Assembly (NCBI RefSeq): GCF_004138495.1
Contig: NZ_ML142860.1
Coordinates: forward strand, 6,738-12,995
From: Phytoactinopolyspora endophytica
GTDB lineage: Bacteria; Actinomycetota; Actinomycetes; Jiangellales; Jiangellaceae
Reading direction: 5' to 3'
DNA length: 6,258 nucleotides
A model generated the notes under the pieces. That model saw only the letters and a program-made list of their open reading frames with translations, had not been told where the DNA came from and did no database searches. The position numbers were made by a program, and so were the translations under genes. This document shows, in pieces, positions 1-5,805 of the stretch (the first letter of the stretch is position 1; each line of letters starts with the position of its first letter).

Positions 1-622
1 CGGCGTGAACCTCGGCCACATCGGTTTCCTTGCCGAGGCTGAGCGTGACGCCCTCAGCTTCACTGTGGATCACGTGGTGGCGCGCGACTATGTGGTCGAG
101 GAACGAATGACGATCGATGTCACGGTCAGGCTTGACGGAGCCGTGCTTGCGCGGGGCTGGGCGCTGAACGAGGTCAGTGTCGAGAAGGGCAGCCGGGAAC
201 GGATGCTCGACCTGGTGGCGGAGATCGACGGTCGCGCGCTGTCGAGGTGGGGATGCGACGGCGTGGTCATGGCGACGCCGACGGGGTCCACTGCCTATGC
301 GTTCAGCGCGGGTGGGCCGATCGTCTGGCCGGAACTGGAGGCCCTGCTGATGGTGCCGATCAGTGCGCACGCCTTGTTCGCCCGGCCGCTGGTGGCGTCG
401 CCGTTGTCGGAGTTGTCAGTGACACTGCAGCCACGCACCGCCGGGGCGGTGCTCTGGTGCGATGGCCGACGCTCCGTCGACCTGCCGCCCGGGGCACGGA
501 TCGAGGTGCACCGTGGCGAGTGGCCGGTGCGGCTCGCGCGGCTGCACGAGGCGCCGTTCACAGACCGGCTAGTGGCAAAGTTCGCGTTGCCTGTCGAAGG
601 CTGGCGCGGTCGGCGCGCGTGA
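1..622 (+). CDS. nadK: NAD kinase, 5'-truncated by window edge
   Basis: This enzyme phosphorylates NAD with ATP (or polyphosphate in some actinobacteria) to give NADP in the cytoplasm. The reading frame is already open at base 2 and encodes GVNLGHIGFL, the segment that normally follows the catalytic GGDGT loop, so the N-terminal third, including GGDGT, lies upstream of the window. The GTG at 5 is an internal valine, not the start. Further family motifs are the NE pair (LNEVSVEKG, codons 167-172) that contacts the substrate, and TPTGSTAY (275-298) followed by AGGPIVWP, the NAD-binding core. The C-terminal half continues with a WCDGR strand and ends in the usual short tail at a TGA (620-622). 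About 206 codons are present, against roughly 300 for the family. An 82-base gap separates it from recN, which appears to have its own promoter. Function is assigned with high confidence from these motifs. Confidence 0.95.
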   Translation, partial: GVNLGHIGFLAEAERDALSFTVDHVVARDYVVEERMTIDVTVRLDGAVLARGWALNEVSVEKGSRERMLDLVAEIDGRALSRWGCDGVVMATPTGSTAYAFSAGGPIVWPELEALLMVPISAHALFARPLVASPLSELSVTLQPRTAGAVLWCDGRRSVDLPPGARIEVHRGEWPVRLARLHEAPFTDRLVAKFALPVEGWRGRRA

Positions 623-673
623 CTTCCCACGGTGTTATGTTGTGGCACGGCGCGCCCGGATGGCAACGGGGGA

Positions 674-696
674 ATGACAGAGAAGTGGGCTAGGCT
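674..696 (+). promoter_or_regulatory. Candidate recN promoter, RecA-NDp/PafBC-like, probably leaderless
   Basis: The only gap upstream of recN contains ATGACAGAG (674-682), then exactly 8 bases, then TAGGCT (691-696). The actinobacterial DNA-damage motif bound through PafBC (RecA-NDp) is TTGTCRGTG, N8, TANNNT. This site matches 6 of 9 upstream positions, the exact spacing and the TANNNT box. One mismatch (A for T in TGTC) falls at a core position, so the regulatory assignment is an inference. TAGGCT ends 8 nt before the recN GTG (705), and no convincing Shine-Dalgarno sequence lies between them. Transcription would therefore begin at or next to the start codon. No conventional -35 hexamer is seen 17 nt upstream, as expected for the PafBC class but also common in weak actinobacterial promoters. 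No LexA-type palindrome (CGAAC-N4-GTTCG) was found in the gap. Confidence 0.5.
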
Positions 697-704
697 CGAG
701 AGTT

Positions 705-2489
705 GTGCTGCAGGAAATCCGGATTCGTGGGCTTGGCGTGATCGACGACGCCCAGCTGGAGCTTGGGACCGGATTGACCGTCGTCACGGGCGAGACCGGC
801 GCTGGCAAGACCATGGTGCTGACCGGGCTCGGCCTGCTGATGGGTGGCCGCGCCGATGGCGGAGCGGTCCGGGCTGGAGCCGAGCGCGCAGTAGTTGAAG
901 GGCGGCTGCGGGTCGATCCGGAGAGCCCCGTGGTGCTGCGCGCGTTGGACGCGGGCGCCGAACTCGACGACGGCGATCTGTTGGTCGGCAGGACCGTGAT
1001 GGCCGGGGGACGCTCCCGGGCCCACGTCGGTGGCCGGGGAGCGCCGGCTGCACTGCTGGTGGAGCTCGCCGAGGAGCTGGTGGCGGTGCACGGCCAAAGC
1101 GACCAGCAGCGCTTGCTGCGTGCGTCTCGGCAGCGGACCGCGCTCGATCGGTTCGCCGGGTCGTCGGTGTCGGAGCCGCTGGCCAAGTACGTCGACCGTT
1201 ACGAACGGCTGCATGTGGTCGAGACCGAGCTGACCAAGGTGACGACGCGTGCCCGGGAACGCGCCCAAGAGGCGGACATGCTCCGGTTCGGTCTCGAGGA
1301 GATCGAACGTGCGGATCCGCAGCCCGGCGAGGATGTGGCGCTCCGCAGCGAGGAGGAGCGGCTGGCTTACGCGGACTCGTTGCGTACCGCCGCCGAAGCC
1401 GCGCATGCATACCTGTCCGCAGACGAGGTCGGCCCGGAACAGGCCGATATCCTGACGTTGCTCGGGTCGGCTCGGCAGGCTCTGGAATCCGAACGAGCAC
1501 ACGACCAGCAGCTGGCGGCACTGGCGGACCGGCTCGCCGAGGCCGCATACCTGCTCGGTGACGTGGCCGCGGATCTGGCCTCGTACGCCAGCGGCCTGGA
1601 GACCGACCCGGCCCGGCTCTCCGAGGCGCAAGACCGTCGTGCCGTCCTGGGTGACCTGGTGCGTAAGTACGGTGACTCGGACACACCGGGGCGTGGCGAT
1701 GATCCAGGGGCCGCAGTCGGAGACGCCCAGGGGGAGATCGACGCTGTGCTGGCGTGGGCCGAGCGAGGATCGCGGCGCCTGCTCGAACTGGACGGCGACG
1801 ACGAGCGGGTGGCTGCGCTGCGGGACGAACGGGACGGTCTGACCGCGGAACTACACGAGCTCGCCGCGGTGATCAGCCAGGCTCGGACCGAGGCGGCGGA
1901 GAGGTTCAGCGAGGCGGTGAGCGTCGAACTGACGGCGCTGGCAATGCCGCATGCGCAGGTCACGATCGACGTCCGCCGTCGCGACGAGCTCGGCCCGCAC
2001 GGGGCCGACGAGGTGGAGTTCCTGTTCAGTGCCCACAACGGCGCGCAGCCGCGACCCCTGGACAAGGGCGCCTCCGGCGGCGAGTTGTCCCGCCTGATGC
2101 TGGCCATCGAGGTCGTCTTCGCCGGTGCGGACCCGGTTCCGACGTTCGTGTTCGATGAGGTCGATGCCGGGGTGGGTGGCAAGGCGGCCGTCGAGGTCGG
2201 CCGTCGGCTGGCGGCGCTCGCCGAGCATGCACAAGTCCTCGTCGTGACTCATCTTCCGCAAGTGGCCGCCTTCGCGGACCGGCACCTGACGGTCGTGAAG
2301 TCCGACGATGGGAGCGTTACCAGCAGCGATGTCCAGACTTTGGACGAAAACGCGCGGGTGCGTGAGTTATCGCGCATGCTGGCTGGGCAGGAGGACTCTG
2401 CGTCGGCTCAGGCGCATGCGGAAGAGTTGTTGGCGGCTGCCGCGGCGAGCAAAGCCGGCCACGGACGATTGGGAGCTGCGAGGCGATGA
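705..2489 (+). CDS. recN: DNA repair protein RecN (SMC-like ATPase)
   Basis: RecN is a cohesin/SMC-like ATPase that gathers and holds DNA ends during recombinational repair of double-strand breaks. At 594 residues it has normal length (bacterial RecN is about 550-590). The N-terminal ATPase half has the family opening IRGLGVIDDAQLEL and a Walker A loop GETGAGKT (residues 29-36). A long, charged, Glu/Arg/Ala-rich middle (about 150-400) fits the paired coiled-coil arms. The C-terminal half has the ABC signature SGGELSR (457-463), Walker B FVFDEVDAGVGG with D484 and catalytic E485, and the switch histidine H516 in VVTHLPQVAAFAD. All ATPase residues are intact. The GTG at 705 is chosen because an in-frame TGA lies at 675-677 and the protein then starts exactly like other RecN proteins. 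There is no clear ribosome binding site, and a -10-like box sits 8 nt upstream, suggesting a leaderless mRNA. Its stop overlaps the steA start (ATGA). It carries a rare TTA codon at residue 555. Confidence 0.97.
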   Translation: MLQEIRIRGLGVIDDAQLELGTGLTVVTGETGAGKTMVLTGLGLLMGGRADGGAVRAGAERAVVEGRLRVDPESPVVLRALDAGAELDDGDLLVGRTVMAGGRSRAHVGGRGAPAALLVELAEELVAVHGQSDQQRLLRASRQRTALDRFAGSSVSEPLAKYVDRYERLHVVETELTKVTTRARERAQEADMLRFGLEEIERADPQPGEDVALRSEEERLAYADSLRTAAEAAHAYLSADEVGPEQADILTLLGSARQALESERAHDQQLAALADRLAEAAYLLGDVAADLASYASGLETDPARLSEAQDRRAVLGDLVRKYGDSDTPGRGDDPGAAVGDAQGEIDAVLAWAERGSRRLLELDGDDERVAALRDERDGLTAELHELAAVISQARTEAAERFSEAVSVELTALAMPHAQVTIDVRRRDELGPHGADEVEFLFSAHNGAQPRPLDKGASGGELSRLMLAIEVVFAGADPVPTFVFDEVDAGVGGKAAVEVGRRLAALAEHAQVLVVTHLPQVAAFADRHLTVVKSDDGSVTSSDVQTLDENARVRELSRMLAGQEDSASAQAHAEELLAAAAASKAGHGRLGAARR

Positions 2490-3673
2490 AGATGCCCATG
2501 TTACGCCGGCGAAGGTCGGAGGACCTGCCAGGCTTGTCGGGCGTCGCACGTCTCGACCACAGGACGAAGAACCTCACCAAACGGGTCAAGCCCGGCGAGA
2601 TCGCCATCATCGACCATCTCGACATCGACCGGGTCAGTGCCGAGGCGCTGGTGGCGTGCGAGGTGGCCGCGGTGGTCAACGTCCGCCCATCGGTCAGCGG
2701 ACGTTATCCGAACCTCGGGCCGGACATCATCGTGGCGGCCGGAATTCCGCTTCTGGACGACATCGGGCCGGATCTGTTCAGCGAAGTACATGAGGGCGAG
2801 ACGCTGCGGATCGACGGCAACACGATCTTCCGTGACGGGGCGGACAAACCCGTGGGTCACGGCATCCTGCACACGTCCGAGAGCCTGGCGAAGCTCATGG
2901 ACAGCGCGCGGGAAGGGCTGTCGACGCAGCTTGAGGCGTTCGCCGCGAACACGATGGAGTTCCTCAAGCGCGAGCGGGAGCTGCTACTCGATGGCGTGGG
3001 CGTGCCCGAGGTGCGGACCGACTTCGAGGGCCGCCATGTCCTCATCGTTGTCCGCGGGTACGACTACAAGGAGGATCTGGTCGCGCTCAACCCCTACATC
3101 CGGGAGTACCGACCGCTGCTGATCGGTGTCGACGGCGGAGCCGATGCGTTACTCGAGGTCGGCCTCACACCGGACATGATCGTCGGCGACATGGATTCGG
3201 TCTCCGACGATGCGTTGGTCAGCGGAGCCGAGCTGGTGGTGCACGCGTATCGCGACGGACGGGCGCCAGGCTCGGGCCGGTTGGACCGGATGGGGCTGTC
3301 CGGCGTCCCGTTCCCCGCGGCGGGCACAAGCGAGGACATCGCCATGTTGCTGGCCGACGACAAGGGCGCACAAGTGATCGTCGCGGTGGGCACGCATGCG
3401 ACCCTCGTCGAGTTCCTTGACAAGGGCCGCGCCGGAATGGCCAGCACATTCCTGACGCGCCTGCGGGTCGGTGGCAAACTGGTCGACGCGAAGGGCGTCA
3501 GCCGGCTCTACCGCAGCAGGGTGTCGAACTGGATGCTCTGGCTGCTGGTGCTGGCCGGTGTGGGGGCGGTAGTCTCCGCGATGTTCGCGACCCCCACCGG
3601 ACAGGCTTATCTCGACATCTTCGGTTCCTGGTGGGACCGTTTCTACTTCTGGCTGCAAGGACTGTTTTCGTGA
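2486..3673 (+). CDS. steA: SteA-like cell-separation protein with TPK-like domain and C-terminal membrane anchor
   Basis: This is a homologue of corynebacterial SteA (mycobacterial Rv1697), a protein of the division site that acts with SteB in daughter-cell separation, in the pathway controlling RipC/FtsEX-type wall hydrolysis. It has 395 residues. The N-terminal conserved region reads RTKNLTKRVKPGEIAIIDH, then RVSAEALVACEVAAVVNVRP and GRYPNLGPD. The middle (about 180-340) resembles thiamin pyrophosphokinase, with DGGAD (216-220), PDMIVGDMDSVSD (229-241) and TSEDIAMLLA, the nucleotide-binding and Asp-rich positions of that fold. A hydrophobic segment WMLWLLVLAGVGAVVSAMF (349-367) then gives one membrane helix and a short tail. 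The N terminus is basic (RRRR). It overlaps recN by 4 bases (ATGA). GGGAG at 2471-2475 serves ATG 2486, though ATG 2492 is also possible from GAGG at 2480-2483. TTA codons occur at residues 6 and 222. Older annotation as thiamin pyrophosphokinase is probably wrong. Confidence 0.9.
   Translation: MKMPMLRRRRSEDLPGLSGVARLDHRTKNLTKRVKPGEIAIIDHLDIDRVSAEALVACEVAAVVNVRPSVSGRYPNLGPDIIVAAGIPLLDDIGPDLFSEVHEGETLRIDGNTIFRDGADKPVGHGILHTSESLAKLMDSAREGLSTQLEAFAANTMEFLKRERELLLDGVGVPEVRTDFEGRHVLIVVRGYDYKEDLVALNPYIREYRPLLIGVDGGADALLEVGLTPDMIVGDMDSVSDDALVSGAELVVHAYRDGRAPGSGRLDRMGLSGVPFPAAGTSEDIAMLLADDKGAQVIVAVGTHATLVEFLDKGRAGMASTFLTRLRVGGKLVDAKGVSRLYRSRVSNWMLWLLVLAGVGAVVSAMFATPTGQAYLDIFGSWWDRFYFWLQGLFS
3657..3661 (+). 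promoter_or_regulatory. Ribosome binding site deciding the steB start
   Basis: AAGGA lies inside the last codons of steA, 8 nt before GTG 3670. It favours this start over the in-frame GTG at 3631. The 3631 start would add 13 residues (GPFLLLAARTVF and its initiator) not expected for the family and would overlap steA by 43 bases. The chosen start gives the family-typical opening IDFRYHLVSIIAIFFALATGIVLG and a 4-base GTGA overlap like the neighbouring junctions. Confidence 0.7.
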
Positions 3674-4701
3674 TCGATTTCCGATATCATCTCGTCTCGA
3701 TCATCGCGATCTTCTTCGCACTGGCGACCGGCATTGTGCTGGGTGCCGGCCCGTTGAGCGACACCATCGACGACACGCTCACCGATCAGACTGCCGACCT
3801 GCGCGAGGAGAACCGCGGCTTGCGCGATGAGCTGGAATCCGCGGGCGAAGAACAGGCCTATCAGGAGGCGTTCGTCGACGAGGTGATGCCGCGCCTGGTC
3901 TCCGGCCAGCTTCAGGACCAGCGCGTCGCGATCATCCCACTTCCCGGCGCGGAAGAGGAGACCGTCGAGCAGGTTCAAGAGACGCTCGAGCGCGCTGGGG
4001 CCCAATCCGAGCTGATCGTCCGTATCGAGCCGACATGGACCGACCCTGACTCCGAGCCCGTGCTGGACGAGCTGGCCACGGAGCTGGTGAGCTCGGGCGT
4101 CGAGCTCGGATCCGGGAACGGCTTCGACCGAGGTTCGACCGTGCTGGCGTCTGCGCTGCTGAGCCAGCAGGTGGAGACCAGCCCGGGCGTCGAGGACGCG
4201 GCCCAGACCGTGGACACCACGGTCGTCAGCGCATACGAAGAAGCCGGGATGCTCCGCCTCGAGCAGGACACCTCCACCGCTCCGACGCTCGCGGTGGCCG
4301 TCGCCGGCCCGGTCTCGGGGGAGGACGCCGAAGAGCGGCTCGACCGTCTGGTGACTCTGCTGGCGGAGCTGGACTCGGCCGGCAACGGGGTCGTGGTGGC
4401 CGGGCCGTCGTTCGCCGCGGAAGGCGGCGTGCTGACTGCCGTGCGGGGCAGCGACGCGGCCGAAGACGTCTCCACGGTGGATGTCGCGGACCTGCCGACC
4501 GGGCGCGCCGCGGTCATCTTCGCCCTGACCGAGCAGCAGCGTGGCAACACCGGCCATTACGGTGTCATCGGTGAGGTCGACGGCGCGCTGCCTCCGGTGC
4601 CAGAGGAGAACGGCACGGAGCCGGAGGACGGCGGCGACGATGAGTCCGGCGAAGGTGAGAACGGATCGGACGACTCGGATGACGAGGGCGGCGACCAGTG
4701 A
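3670..4701 (+). CDS. steB: SteB/MctB-family membrane-anchored protein
   Basis: This is a homologue of mycobacterial Rv1698 (MctB, linked to copper resistance) and corynebacterial SteB, the partner of SteA in cell separation. It has 343 residues from GTG 3670. The N terminus IDFRYHLVSIIAIFFALATGIVLGAGP contains one membrane helix (about 8-26), most simply a signal anchor leaving the rest outside the cytoplasm. A polar heptad-like stretch follows (about 33-65, DLREENRGLRDELES), probably a coiled coil. Then comes an alpha/beta domain with strands such as RVAIIPLPGA, VVVAGPSFA and AAVIFALTE, ending in the family's HYGVIGEVDGALPP. The last 32 residues are an unusual low-complexity tail, half Asp/Glu and otherwise mostly Gly/Ser/Asn. 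The protein has no cysteine and only two histidines. It sits directly after steA with a 4-base overlap and overlaps the next gene by 4 bases (GTGA). Family assignment is firm. A separation role fits the context better than copper transport, but both come from homologues. Confidence 0.88.
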   Translation: MIDFRYHLVSIIAIFFALATGIVLGAGPLSDTIDDTLTDQTADLREENRGLRDELESAGEEQAYQEAFVDEVMPRLVSGQLQDQRVAIIPLPGAEEETVEQVQETLERAGAQSELIVRIEPTWTDPDSEPVLDELATELVSSGVELGSGNGFDRGSTVLASALLSQQVETSPGVEDAAQTVDTTVVSAYEEAGMLRLEQDTSTAPTLAVAVAGPVSGEDAEERLDRLVTLLAELDSAGNGVVVAGPSFAAEGGVLTAVRGSDAAEDVSTVDVADLPTGRAAVIFALTEQQRGNTGHYGVIGEVDGALPPVPEENGTEPEDGGDDESGEGENGSDDSDDEGGDQ

Positions 4702-5654
4702 TGGGGCTGGGCCGGGTTGTCCGGGTGGCCGCGTGCGCAGCGATCGCGGGGGCCGCCACGTGGGGGTTCACTCAGCGGTGGATGCGGCGCCCTCCGCCGG
4801 TCGTCGTCGAGATGTCTCCTGCGGCCACGGCGGATGCCACTCGCTCCGGTGCGGACGAACCGCTGGGAGAACGGGATCCCTTCAGCGAGCAGAGCCAGTA
4901 CGCACACCGGCAACCAGGTGACGAGCAGGACCAGCCGGCATCGGCCTGGCTGCGTAAGAACTTCCACGGCGAGACGGTGTCTCTTGTGGCGGGACCCGCA
5001 CTGGCGACCGGCGCCGCCGTCGGCGTGGCGCTGGCGCCGGGGCTGAACCGCTGCGCTCGTACCGCGGGTGTCGGCACAGCGTTGTTGGTGGGAGCCGTCG
5101 GGCTGTACGACGACCTCACCGGTGACAGCTCGAGTAAAGGGCTCGGCGGGCATCTGGCTGCGCTTCGGGAAGGGCAGGTCACCACCGGCACGGTCAAAGT
5201 GGGAGTGATCGGCCTCACCGGCCTGACCGGAGCGGCCCTGGTCAGTGAGAACCTTTTCGATGCCGTGGTGGGCGGTGCCGCTGTCGCGGGGCATGCCAAC
5301 GTGATGAATCTGCTGGATCTTCGCCCGGGGCGGGCGGGCAAGACCGCCTTGCTGCACGCGCCTCTGGTGCTCACCGGCACCGGGGCCCCGATCGGCGCGG
5401 CCACCCTGGGAGCGGTGGTCGCCACGCTTCCGGATGACCTGGGCGAGCGGACGATGCTCGGCGATGCGGGCGCGAACGCGCTGGGAGCTCTGCTCGGGTT
5501 GGCGATGGTAGCTCGGGAGGGTAGCCGCAGCCGGTTGCTGCACCTCGCGGTCGTCACCGCCTTGACGCTGGCCAGCGAGAAAGTGAGCTTCACCAAGGTC
5601 ATCGAGGGCACACCCGTGCTCCGCCAGCTTGACCAGCTGGGCCGCCGCCCCTAG
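4698..5654 (+). CDS. Divergent MraY/WecA-like (GT4/PNPT superfamily) membrane protein, function unknown
   Basis: Members of this superfamily transfer a phosphosugar from a UDP-sugar to a polyprenyl phosphate. This 318-residue protein keeps the diagnostic positions in order: the Asp pair in LYDDLTGD (D138, D139), GLGGHLAAL with TTGTVK (K167), NVMNLLDLRPGRAG (N201, N204, D207), and MLGDAGANALGALLG (D256). It is shorter than MraY (about 360). The usual N-terminal helices are replaced by one helix (about 7-25) and a roughly 65-residue polar linker rich in Pro, Glu, Asp and Gln. The multi-helix core starts near NFHGETVSLVAGP (about 89-100). The His-rich C-terminal loop of MraY is absent, and the protein ends SEKVSFTKVIEGTPVLRQLDQLGRR. 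GTG 4698 (overlap GTGA with steB) is chosen because GAGGG at 4684-4688 lies 9 nt upstream. ATG 4701 is an equally plausible start, one codon shorter. It is not MraY itself. Its substrate, or whether it is catalytic at all, cannot be told. Position between steB and murJ suggests an envelope role. Confidence 0.72.
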   Translation: MMGLGRVVRVAACAAIAGAATWGFTQRWMRRPPPVVVEMSPAATADATRSGADEPLGERDPFSEQSQYAHRQPGDEQDQPASAWLRKNFHGETVSLVAGPALATGAAVGVALAPGLNRCARTAGVGTALLVGAVGLYDDLTGDSSSKGLGGHLAALREGQVTTGTVKVGVIGLTGLTGAALVSENLFDAVVGGAAVAGHANVMNLLDLRPGRAGKTALLHAPLVLTGTGAPIGAATLGAVVATLPDDLGERTMLGDAGANALGALLGLAMVAREGSRSRLLHLAVVTALTLASEKVSFTKVIEGTPVLRQLDQLGRRP

Positions 5655-5659
5655 AAGTG

Positions 5660-5755
5660 GCCAAAATGATCATGTTTGGTAGGTTCTCTCGTGCCGTACC
5701 ATGCCTGCAGACATGGTCGCGCACGAAGAAACCTACCAAACATGATCATTTAGGC
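5660..5755. repeat. Long AT-rich palindromic element (96-base hairpin)
   Basis: Arms 5664-5685 and 5730-5751 are exact 22-nt reverse complements. After one A:A mismatch (5663/5752) three more pairs extend the stem (GCC 5660-5662 with GGC 5753-5755). Inside, CGTGC/GCACG (5690-5694 with 5721-5725) and ACCATG/CATGGT (5698-5703 with 5712-5717) also pair, separated by mismatched internal loops. The apex is an 8-base loop around a CTGCAG palindrome centred at 5707.5, the dyad of the whole structure. Each arm carries a self-complementary ATGATCAT. The arms contain 7 G/C in 22 bases, far below the flanking genes. It starts 5 bases after the stop of the MraY-like gene and ends 50 bases before murJ. 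It may be a dispersed intergenic palindrome or miniature element, or a transcription terminator, though it has no following U run. The structure is certain; its role is inferred. Confidence 0.9.
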
Positions 5756-5774
5756 GTGTGGTGTGGTGGGGTGG
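5756..5774 (+). other. Pure G/T tract with two-tetrad G-quadruplex potential in the murJ leader
   Basis: Nineteen consecutive bases are only G or T, immediately after the hairpin. GG pairs at 5760-5761 and 5765-5766, a G4 run at 5768-5771 and GG at 5773-5774 are separated by 1-3 bases, which permits a two-layer quadruplex on the + strand. A G5 run follows at 5777-5781. The rest of the gap to 5805 shows no convincing promoter hexamers. A role is not established, and a simple compositional bias is a real alternative. Confidence 0.4.
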
Positions 5775-5805
5775 CCGGGGGCATCATCGGCCTGGGTGAC
5801 GGCGG

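Noticed and set aside
623..704. LexA-type SOS box upstream of recN
   Set aside because: No CGAAC-N4-GTTCG-like palindrome is present in the gap.
690..1631. Long open frame on the minus strand (313 codons) opposite recN
   Set aside because: It lies entirely opposite recN apart from 15 bases, has Arg/Pro/Gly-rich composition typical of GC-rich antisense frames, and shows no recognisable motifs.
3631..3669. Longer steB start at GTG 3631
   Set aside because: It would overlap steA by 43 bases and add 13 residues not expected in the family. GTG 3670 has a well-spaced AAGGA and the same 4-base overlap as its neighbours.
2486..3673. Annotating steA as thiamin pyrophosphokinase
   Set aside because: The SteA-specific N-terminal region, C-terminal membrane helix and the steB neighbour point to the division-protein family despite the TPK-like motifs.
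3643..4557. Minus-strand open frame of 304 codons opposite steB
   Set aside because: It is an antisense shadow of a well-supported SteB/MctB gene, with no family motif or ribosome binding site support.
4557..5543. Minus-strand open frame of 328 codons opposite the MraY-like gene
   Set aside because: It overlaps two motif-supported genes, and its Pro/Arg/Ser repeats are what the reverse of acidic GC-rich codons produces.
5660..5755. Reading the paired arms as a CRISPR unit or tRNA-like gene
   Set aside because: There is one inverted pair only, with no direct repeats or spacers and no cloverleaf or TPsiC-type sequence.
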